Source: Vicinamibacterales bacterium
Lineage (GTDB): Bacteria; Acidobacteriota; Vicinamibacteria; Vicinamibacterales; UBA2999
Reading direction: 5' to 3'
NCBI GenBank assembly: GCA_041659285.1
Contig: JBAZYO010000001.1
Coordinates: 372,001 to 436,000, forward strand
Length of the DNA: 64,000 nt
In this document: piece after piece, positions 57,754 to 64,000 of the stretch
How the letters are laid out: every line of letters begins with the position of its first letter
How positions within the stretch are numbered: position 1 is the stretch's first letter
Program-made: the position numbers and the translations under genes
The notes under the pieces: model-generated
Told to the model about the DNA's origin: nothing
The model's database searches: none
The model's input: the letters and a program-made list of their open reading frames with translations, nothing else

Positions 57754-60125
57754 GTGCGCACCGTCAGGAAAAGGACAGCGGCGGCGGCGCCGAAGATCAG
57801 GTTCGGGGCCCACGCCGCCAGCATTGGATCGAGCAGGCCGCCGGCGCCAAACGCCGCGAACACGCTGATCATCGTCCAGTAGACCAGCGCCAGCACGATG
57901 CCGATGCCAATGCCGTACATCGCGCCGCGCTTGCCGGTGGAGACCGCGAACGGCACCGCGATCAGCGTCATCACCAGCGTCACGAACGGGAACGCGACCT
58001 TGCGATACAGGCCGACCTCGTGCTCGAGCACGTTGTAGCCGCTGGCCCGCAACTCGGCGACGTAGGCGCGTAACTGGCCGAAGTTCATGAGGTCCGGCTC
58101 GCGGGCCTCGGTGACGAAGTAATCGGCGGCTTCGAGCGGCAGCGTCCGGTCGGCGAAGCGCGCGAAGTTCTTCACCTGCATCTTGGCGCCGAACTCCCGC
58201 GACCAGCCTTGTTCGAGGCGCCACTGCGGCACCGGGCCGTCAGGGCCGGCCACCGGCGCATACGTCGCCTTGGCCGCGAACACCCGCGACCGAATCGAGT
58301 GCGAGGCCTCGTCGAAGTTGAACACCGACAGGCTGTTCAGCTCCTGCCGGCGCGGATCGTAGAACTGGTAGTGATAGACCTCGCCGTTGCGGCCCACGAT
58401 CCACTTGCGGTTCAACACGCCGAAGGTCTGCGGCGAGCCGGTCCGGATGATGTGCTTGAGCCGATCGGCGTTGCGGTTCGCGGTGGCGAGCACCCGTTCT
58501 TCCATCGCGAACAGGAGGGCGCTGGCCGCCAGCGCGAACACGACCAGCGGCAGCGCCGTGCGATACAGGCTGATGCCGCAGGCGCGCATCACGATCAACT
58601 CGCTGTTCTTGGTGAGCAACCCGATGGTCACCAGCGCCGAGAGCAGCACCGCCAGCGCGAGGATGTAGGTCAGCCACAGCGGCGTGGACCAGAACAGGAA
58701 CTGCGCGAGCATGCCGAGCGAGGTCTGGCCCTTGAACCACTTGTCCGACAGGTCCACGAACGTCGAGATGTAGAACAGCCCGAGGATGCCGACCGTGGTC
58801 ATGCCGAGGATGCGCAGGTACTGCTTCGCCAGGTAGACATCCAGCAGGCGCGGGCCCGGCAACGAGAACTGCGGCACCTTGAAGACGACGCCCACCCGGC
58901 GGCGCCCGCCGGGTGAAGCCGCCGCCGCGACCGTCGCCGCCAACTCGTCGCTCGCCGGCGGCGTCGCCGCGGCGCGCCGGGTGAACCACCGCGGCAGCGA
59001 AATCCGGATGGGGGAGTCGGCGGTCTTGGCGCGCGATACCAGCATGGCCAGGCCCACCGCGCCGAGCACGAAATTCGGCAGCCACATCGCGAGCCAGGCC
59101 GGGATCAGGTGGCCCTTCGCCATCGCCTCGCCGCCGTACATGATCACGTAGTAGGTGAAGATCACGCCGATGCCGAGCACGAACGCCGCCAGCTTGCCGT
59201 CCTTGCGATGGCTGGCGCCGAGCGCGAGCCCGAGGATGCCGAACACGAAGCACGCCACCGGAATGGAGAACTTCTTGTGGATCTCCATGATCTGGTTGTG
59301 CGGCGAGAGTCCTTGCGCGCGCATCTCTTCGCCCTTGGCGTGCAGTTCCTCGACCGACAGCTCGCGATCGCCGCGCGTGGGGCCCTGGCGGGGAAACACG
59401 CTTTCCGGATCCAGCGTCACGATGGTGCTGTCGAACCGGAGGACTTCGTAGGCCGACGGGTCCTGCATCTTGGTGGCGTGGCGCGTGCCTTCTTCCAGCA
59501 CCATCTGGATGGTCTTGGCGTTGCGATCGACCAGCATGCGTCCGCGCTTGGCGAGGTAGACCACCGGCTGGGCCGGGTTCGAGGTATTGGCCGCCAGCAC
59601 GTCCTGCCAGCCGACGCCGCCGAGCGGCACTTCGTTGACGTAGAGCACGATGCCGGGGAAGTCTTCGAAAAAGACGCGCGGCCGCACCTCGCCTTCCGCG
59701 CGGTCCATCACGATCTTGGTGGAGAGCTCGCGAAACGTCTGGTTGGCGTCGGGCATCGCCTTGAGCAGCACCCACGACGACAGCCCCCAGCAGATCACGC
59801 CGATGAACAGGATGGGTTGCAGCAGGCGGTACGGGCTCACGCCGCACGCCATCAGCACCACGACTTCGCGATCCGCCGACAGCCGGCCCAGGCCGACCAG
59901 GATGCCGATCAGCAGCGCCATCGGGATGGTGAGGGCCGCCACCGACGGCACCAGCGTCGCCATCAGCTGCAGAAGCGTCCCCCACGGCACGCCCTTCGCA
60001 ATCATCTGCTCGGCCAGACCGATGATGTTGGGGATAATCAGGATGAACGTGAACACCAGCAAGGCAATCAGGAACGGCGGGACGATTTCCCGAATGACAT
60101 ACCGGTCGATGACACGCATTCGCAT
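57750..60125 (-). CDS. Fused LptF-LptG lipopolysaccharide export permease
   Basis: This 791-residue protein joins two YjgP/YjgQ permeases, which are separate LptF and LptG in E. coli. The first half (1-385) starts MRMRVIDRYVIREIVPPFLI and has four end helices around a periplasmic domain, with MACGVSPYRLLQPI after helix 3. A linker (386-450) rich in Ala and Arg follows. The second half (about 450-791) starts LLDVYLAKQYLRILGMTTVG and contains MRACGISLYRTALPLV. The pair drives LPS or lipid A-linked glycan extraction with LptB. LptB, LptC and LptA are not in the window. Confidence 0.94.
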   Translation of the reverse strand: MRMRVIDRYVIREIVPPFLIALLVFTFILIIPNIIGLAEQMIAKGVPWGTLLQLMATLVPSVAALTIPMALLIGILVGLGRLSADREVVVLMACGVSPYRLLQPILFIGVICWGLSSWVLLKAMPDANQTFRELSTKIVMDRAEGEVRPRVFFEDFPGIVLYVNEVPLGGVGWQDVLAANTSNPAQPVVYLAKRGRMLVDRNAKTIQMVLEEGTRHATKMQDPSAYEVLRFDSTIVTLDPESVFPRQGPTRGDRELSVEELHAKGEEMRAQGLSPHNQIMEIHKKFSIPVACFVFGILGLALGASHRKDGKLAAFVLGIGVIFTYYVIMYGGEAMAKGHLIPAWLAMWLPNFVLGAVGLAMLVSRAKTADSPIRISLPRWFTRRAAATPPASDELAATVAAAASPGGRRRVGVVFKVPQFSLPGPRLLDVYLAKQYLRILGMTTVGILGLFYISTFVDLSDKWFKGQTSLGMLAQFLFWSTPLWLTYILALAVLLSALVTIGLLTKNSELIVMRACGISLYRTALPLVVFALAASALLFAMEERVLATANRNADRLKHIIRTGSPQTFGVLNRKWIVGRNGEVYHYQFYDPRRQELNSLSVFNFDEASHSIRSRVFAAKATYAPVAGPDGPVPQWRLEQGWSREFGAKMQVKNFARFADRTLPLEAADYFVTEAREPDLMNFGQLRAYVAELRASGYNVLEHEVGLYRKVAFPFVTLVMTLIAVPFAVSTGKRGAMYGIGIGIVLALVYWTMISVFAAFGAGGLLDPMLAAWAPNLIFGAAAAVLFLTVRT

Positions 60126-60152
60126 GGGGCTGGGCTGCCCCCATTATTGCCC

Positions 60153-62246
60153 ATGGTGAACCTCGCGCTGCTCTGGCACATGCACCAGCCCTACTACGAG
60201 GACCTGGCGACGGGGGAGCACATCCTCCCGTGGGTGCGGCTGCACGCCATCAAGGACTACTGGGGCATGGTGGCCCTGCTCGAGGAATTCCCCGGCGTCC
60301 GCGTCACCTTCAACCTCGTCCCCTCGCTCATCGTCCAGGTCCAGGCCTTTGCCGGGGACCGGGCCCGCGACCGGCATCTCGTGCTCGGCCTCAAGCCGGC
60401 CCGTGACCTGACCGAAGACGAGGCCCGCTGGCTGGTGGCCAACGGGTTCCACGCGCCGTACGAGCGGATGATCCGTCCTTTTCCGCGCTATGCCGAGCTC
60501 CACGCCATCCGCCAGGCCCGCCAGCCGTTCTCGCCGGACGACCTGGGCGACCTGCAGGTCTGGCACAAGCTGGCCTGGATGGATCCGGACTGGCTCGCGC
60601 GCGATGCGCGGCTCCTCGCCCTGGTCGCGAGGGACCGCGGCTACACCGAAGCCGACAAGGCCGCGCTCCGTGAGATCGAACTCGAGCTGCTCAGCCTCGT
60701 GGTGCCCGCGTACCGCGAGGCGAGCGAGCGCGGCCAGGTCGAATTATCGTGCTCGCCGTTCTACCACCCGATCCTGCCGCTGCTGTGCGACTCGGACACG
60801 GCGCTGCGCACGCATCCGAACTGGGGCCGGCCGCGCACGCGGTTGGTCCGCCCGGACGATGCGCGGGCGCAGGTGGAGCGGGCGCTGTCGTTTCACGAAG
60901 CGACGTTCGGCCGGCGTCCCTCTGGAATGTGGCCCTCCGAGGGGTCGGTGTCGGACGAGGCCGTGGCCGTGATGGCCGGCGCCGGCGTGCGGTGGCTGGC
61001 GACCGACGAAGACATCCTGTCGCGTTCGCTCGGCGCGGCGATGCCGCGCGACGGCTTCGGCCACGCCGTGCGGGCCGACCTCCTGTATCGCCCGTATCGC
61101 GTGGGCCCGCAGGGGCCGGTCGCATTGTTCAGGGATCACGCGTTGTCGGATCGCATCGGCTTTCACTACCAGTCGTGGGACGCGGACGCCGCCGCTGCCG
61201 ATTTCGTCGAGCGCGTGCGCGAGGCCGGCCGCCGGTTCAGCGCCGCCACCGGCGGGGAAGACGCGACGGTCAGCGTGATCCTCGATGGCGAGAACGCCTG
61301 GGAGCACTACCCAGGCGGCGGACGCCCGTTCCTGCGCGCGCTCTATGGCGCGCTCACCGCCGCCGCCGACATCCGCACGGTCACCATGGCCGAGGCGGCG
61401 AAGGGCCCGGCCGCGCCGCTGCGGTCCATCTATCCGGGCTCCTGGATTAACGCCGACTTCTACATCTGGATTGGCCATCGCGACGACCACCGCGCCTGGT
61501 CGCAGCTGGCCGAGGCCCGCGCCGTCTTCGACCGCGAGTCGGCGTCGGTGCCGGCCGCGGACCGCGACCGGGCATTCGAGGAACTGCTCATCGCCGAAGG
61601 CAGCGACTGGTTCTGGTGGTACGGCGACGACCACTCATCCGATCACGACCGCGACTTCGACGACCTGTTCCGCCGCCATTTGCGAAATGCCTATTCGGCG
61701 CTTGGGGTCGCGGTTCCTGATGAGCTCCACGCCTCGAACATCTCCACCGGCCCCGCGCCGGATTCGCTGCGGCCCACCGGCCGGGTGTCGGTCCGGCTCG
61801 ACGGCCGGGAGACCAGCTTCTTCGAGTGGGCGGGGGCGGCCCGGCTGCCGCTGAGCCGGCCGGCCGGCGCCATGCACGAGGTGGCGCCGACGTCGCGGAT
61901 CGCCGACGTGCTGGTGGCGTTCGGCACCGACGGCACCTTGTGCCTTCGACTTTCAGGTCCGGCGATCGTGGACCTGATGGCCTCGAGCTCGGTGAGCCTG
62001 GCGGTCGTGGTTTCGAGCCCCGGAATCCGGGTGGTCCCGGTCCAGTCGGCATGGGTCTCAGTGGATGAGCTGGTCGAGGTGGTGATTCCGATCGATCGGC
62101 TGGAGGCGATCCCGGGTCACAACCTCGCGTTCGGGATCCAGGTCCGCGACCGTTCCGGCGCCGTGCTCGAAGCCTTGCCGCATGCCGGTTCGTGGACGGT
62201 CGTCGCTCCCGAATCTGGTTCGGCGTCCGCCGACTGGCATCTCTAG
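60153..62246 (+). CDS. Glycoside hydrolase family 57 protein
   Basis: This 697-residue GH57 enzyme acts on alpha-glucans (amylase, branching or glucanotransferase type; the exact activity cannot be read). The conserved motifs are LALLWHMHQPYYED (motif 1), ELSCSPFYHPILPLLCDSD (motif 2), GMWPSEGSVSDE with the nucleophile at E263 and VSVILDGENAWE with the acid at D378. A helical region, WFWWYGDDHSSDHDRDFDDL, follows. The last 150 residues form a beta-sandwich-like domain. No signal peptide is present. It diverges from lptFG with only 27 bases between starts. Confidence 0.9.
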   Translation: MVNLALLWHMHQPYYEDLATGEHILPWVRLHAIKDYWGMVALLEEFPGVRVTFNLVPSLIVQVQAFAGDRARDRHLVLGLKPARDLTEDEARWLVANGFHAPYERMIRPFPRYAELHAIRQARQPFSPDDLGDLQVWHKLAWMDPDWLARDARLLALVARDRGYTEADKAALREIELELLSLVVPAYREASERGQVELSCSPFYHPILPLLCDSDTALRTHPNWGRPRTRLVRPDDARAQVERALSFHEATFGRRPSGMWPSEGSVSDEAVAVMAGAGVRWLATDEDILSRSLGAAMPRDGFGHAVRADLLYRPYRVGPQGPVALFRDHALSDRIGFHYQSWDADAAAADFVERVREAGRRFSAATGGEDATVSVILDGENAWEHYPGGGRPFLRALYGALTAAADIRTVTMAEAAKGPAAPLRSIYPGSWINADFYIWIGHRDDHRAWSQLAEARAVFDRESASVPAADRDRAFEELLIAEGSDWFWWYGDDHSSDHDRDFDDLFRRHLRNAYSALGVAVPDELHASNISTGPAPDSLRPTGRVSVRLDGRETSFFEWAGAARLPLSRPAGAMHEVAPTSRIADVLVAFGTDGTLCLRLSGPAIVDLMASSSVSLAVVVSSPGIRVVPVQSAWVSVDELVEVVIPIDRLEAIPGHNLAFGIQVRDRSGAVLEALPHAGSWTVVAPESGSASADWHL

Positions 62247-62366
62247 GGCAGTTGCCCGGCAATCCGGCATAAACCGCCAACAAACCTTCCACAGGCGTGT
62301 TTCGTTAGCAATAAGACATAGGTCTGATAATACATCTTATGTTAACTAACTGGCCTGAAGCCCCCT
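62247..62366. other. AT-richer convergent intergenic region
   Basis: 120 bases between the GH57 gene and parB (convergent). It is clearly AT-richer than its neighbours. An inverted repeat ATAAGA (62311-62316) / TCTTAT (62335-62340) with an 18-base spacer is the only structure; it could be a weak terminator. No parS-like site (TGTTTCACGTGAAACA type) is seen here. Confidence 0.4.
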
Positions 62367-63188
62367 CTACTTCGGGTGCTTCAGTTCCTGAAGAATGTTC
62401 TCGAGCGCGGCAATCACCTCGTCCTTGCTCGCGTTCTTCTTGTTGAAGCTGAGGCGCAGGTTGAAGGCCTTGCTGGGCGGCCTGAACGCAAACACGAATG
62501 CCTTGGGACGTCCAGGTTTGACCTTCTGAGTGTCCTTGCGGAGTTGTTCGCGGGTGGCGCCCTGGCTGGCGATCTTCTCGACCAGCGCCAGCATCTTCTG
62601 CGGGTCTCCCTGGCGGACCACCTGCAGCAGCAACGACCGGCTGGTGATGCCCGCCAGGCGGCACACCTTCCGGACCTCGGGCGGGATGCCGTTGAGCGAC
62701 AAGCCCTCCGTAATCGAGGTGCGCGACTTCCCCAGCCGCTTCGCCAAATCCTCGTGGGTGTAGCCGCAGCGCTGGGCCAAGGCCTGCATGGCCTCGGATT
62801 CTTCGAACGGCGTCAGGTCCTTGCGCTGGATGTTCTCGACCAGGGCCAGTTCGAGCATCTCGCGGTCGTCGACGTCACGGATGACGACCGGTAGCTCGGT
62901 CAGCCCGGCCTGGACCGAGGCGTGGTAGCGGCGCTCGCCGGCGATGATCTGGTAGCGCGGCCCGCGCTGGCGGACCACGAGCGGCTCGATGATCCCCTTT
63001 TCGGTGACCGACGAGATGAGCTCGGCCAGGTCGCCCATGGCCTGGCGCGGCTGGTCGGGGTTGGGGTCGATCTGGTCGATCGGCACCATGCGTCCGACCG
63101 GGGCTCCGGCCGAGGCGGCCAGGGTTTCGACGTAGTGCGCGTCGTGGCGCATCCGCAGGTTGTCTGGCAATCCGCGAGGCTTAGGCAC
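62367..63188 (-). CDS. parB: Chromosome partitioning protein ParB
   Basis: This ParB/Spo0J-type CTPase clamp has 273 residues. The N-terminal CTP-binding domain has IDQIDPNPDQPRQ, SVTEKGIIEPLVVR and GERRYHASVQAG; GERRxR is more usual, so the His here is a small change. Then come LALVENIQRKDLTPFEESEA and the helix-turn-helix (YTHEDLAKRLGKSRTSITEG). The C-terminal part (about 220-273) is Lys-rich and would dimerise. It is coupled to parA by an 8-base overlap. Confidence 0.92.
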   Translation of the reverse strand: MPKPRGLPDNLRMRHDAHYVETLAASAGAPVGRMVPIDQIDPNPDQPRQAMGDLAELISSVTEKGIIEPLVVRQRGPRYQIIAGERRYHASVQAGLTELPVVIRDVDDREMLELALVENIQRKDLTPFEESEAMQALAQRCGYTHEDLAKRLGKSRTSITEGLSLNGIPPEVRKVCRLAGITSRSLLLQVVRQGDPQKMLALVEKIASQGATREQLRKDTQKVKPGRPKAFVFAFRPPSKAFNLRLSFNKKNASKDEVIAALENILQELKHPK

Positions 63189-63936
63189 GGTCGATCACCT
63201 CCTCACACAAACTGTAGTACTCGGTGGCGCCCGATGATTCGGGCGCGAACGTGAAAATCGATTCCCGGTAGGCCGGGCTTTCTTCGAGCCGCACGCTCTT
63301 GCTGATCACAGTGCGGAAGACCTTGTCGCCGAACACCTTTCGGATCTGCTCCTGGATGTCGCGCGCCAAGGCGGTGCGTTTGTCGTGCATGGTGATGACC
63401 ACGCCCAGGATCTGCAGCTCGGGGTTCGGCCGCTGGCGGACCTTCTCGATGGTCTCCAGTAAATCGTCGGTGCCTTCGAGCGCGAAGTACGACGACTGAA
63501 TCGGGATCAGCAAGTGCGTGGACGCGACCAGCGCGTTGATGGTCAGCAGGCCCAGAGCCGGCGGACAGTCGATCACGACGTTGGCGAACTGCTGTTCCAG
63601 CTTGGCCAGTTCGTCCTTCAACCGGAACGGCGCGTCGAGCTCGCCGACCAGCCGCGACTCCAGCTTGGCCAGCGCGATGCGGGCCGGCGCGATCCAGAGG
63701 TTCGGCACCGTTGCCGGGACGATCACGTCGGCGAGTTGGACGGTGTTGTCCACGAAGACGTCATACATGCTCCGCGTGGCGGTGCGGATGTCGAGGAACG
63801 ACATGCTGCTGTTGCCTTGCGGATCGAGGTCGATGAGCAGCGTCGGCTTGCCGCGCATGGCAAGGGCGGCTGCGAGGTTGATGGCGGTGGTGGTCTTACC
63901 CACGCCGCCTTTTTGGTTGGCAATACTGAGAATCAT
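63181..63936 (-). CDS. parA: Chromosome partitioning ATPase ParA
   Basis: This 251-residue Soj/ParA ATPase has no N-terminal DNA-binding extension, so it is the chromosomal type. Deviant Walker A is NQKGGVGKTTTAINLA (K9, K14), then LLIDLDPQGNSS (A') and VVIDCPPALGLLTINAL (B). PIQSSYFALEG and the late RTVISKSVRLEESPA are typical. It binds DNA non-specifically and positions ParB-parS complexes. The start is ATG 63936; 64 bases remain to the window end with no further gene visible. Confidence 0.95.
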   Translation of the reverse strand: MILSIANQKGGVGKTTTAINLAAALAMRGKPTLLIDLDPQGNSSMSFLDIRTATRSMYDVFVDNTVQLADVIVPATVPNLWIAPARIALAKLESRLVGELDAPFRLKDELAKLEQQFANVVIDCPPALGLLTINALVASTHLLIPIQSSYFALEGTDDLLETIEKVRQRPNPELQILGVVITMHDKRTALARDIQEQIRKVFGDKVFRTVISKSVRLEESPAYRESIFTFAPESSGATEYYSLCEEVIDRA

Positions 63937-64000
63937 CGAGCAGGGTTGTGAGGGTGCGCGAGCATTCTAGCAGGAAGACGCGAATTTCGTGATCTCGTGA

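Noticed and set aside
63937..64000. Replication origin or parS site next to parA
   Set aside because: No cluster of DnaA boxes (TTATCCACA type) and no TGTTTCACGTGAAACA-like sequence is present in the last bases or near parB.

Overview
The window is a continuous stretch of GC-rich (roughly two-thirds G+C by eye), densely coded bacterial chromosome. It has no transposase, phage or rRNA/tRNA genes that I can find. The gene content suggests an Acidobacteriota lineage, most likely the Vicinamibacteria type. The clues are a PadR regulator coupled to an ADOP-type duplicated permease, a combined NnrE-NnrD protein, a full-length single-chain GcvP, a fused LptF-LptG, Gram-negative envelope genes (secretin, LptFG, lipoproteins) and several families of short dispersed palindromes. 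This assignment is inference from gene content, not from a marker-gene tree.

Left part (1-8.5 kb): the C-terminal half of an NtrX-like sigma-54 activator; the RNase P RNA gene; a sugar-nucleotide epimerase; an exported phosphatase and an exported kinase-like protein in one operon on the minus strand; a small ComEA / GspH-like pseudopilin / PilZ cluster; a second sigma-54-type activator that lacks the GAFTGA loop; and a secreted Cys-rich precursor-like protein followed by a tiny two-helix membrane protein. 8.5-16.4 kb: glycine cleavage genes gcvT-gcvH-gcvP, a class IV aminotransferase, NAD(P)HX repair (nnr), tsaE and an orphan Phd antitoxin. 16.3-28 kb is a minus-strand block: ADOP permease and PadR, a carboxymuconolactone-decarboxylase-like exported protein, guaB, secA, an M23 peptidase and comM. 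From 28.2 kb comes a 901-residue coiled-coil protein, then (minus) an MltD-like transglycosylase and a two-gene bacterial microcompartment locus (BMC-H shell protein plus acylating aldehyde dehydrogenase).

34.9-48 kb is an envelope/pilus region: a lipoprotein and a soluble lytic transglycosylase, then pilC-pilB-pilM-pilN-pilO-pilP-secretin and two GspG-like pseudopilins in tightly overlapping order. The secretin carries a cohesin-like C-terminal domain. An antisense Big/PKD lipoprotein follows, and then a third, atypical pseudopilin whose start codon overlaps that of the lipoprotein. 48-54.7 kb looks like a cell-wall amino-sugar recycling cluster: serine hydrolase, sodium/solute symporter, GHL10-type glycosidase, BadF-type sugar kinase, nagB and murQ. 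54.7-64 kb holds a XerD-like recombinase, a PHP-domain protein, a fused LptF-LptG with a small membrane protein, a GH57 glucan enzyme, and parB-parA running off the right side; parAB often lies near the replication origin, but none is seen here.

The most notable signals are: (1) the minimal BMC satellite locus whose aldehyde dehydrogenase has two extra C-terminal modules; (2) the exported kinase/phosphatase pair; (3) short palindromic repeats that sit exactly on stop codons, start codons or inside coding sequence; (4) a canonical promoter placed so that transcription would begin on the ATG of the third pseudopilin; and (5) the secretin-cohesin fusion.
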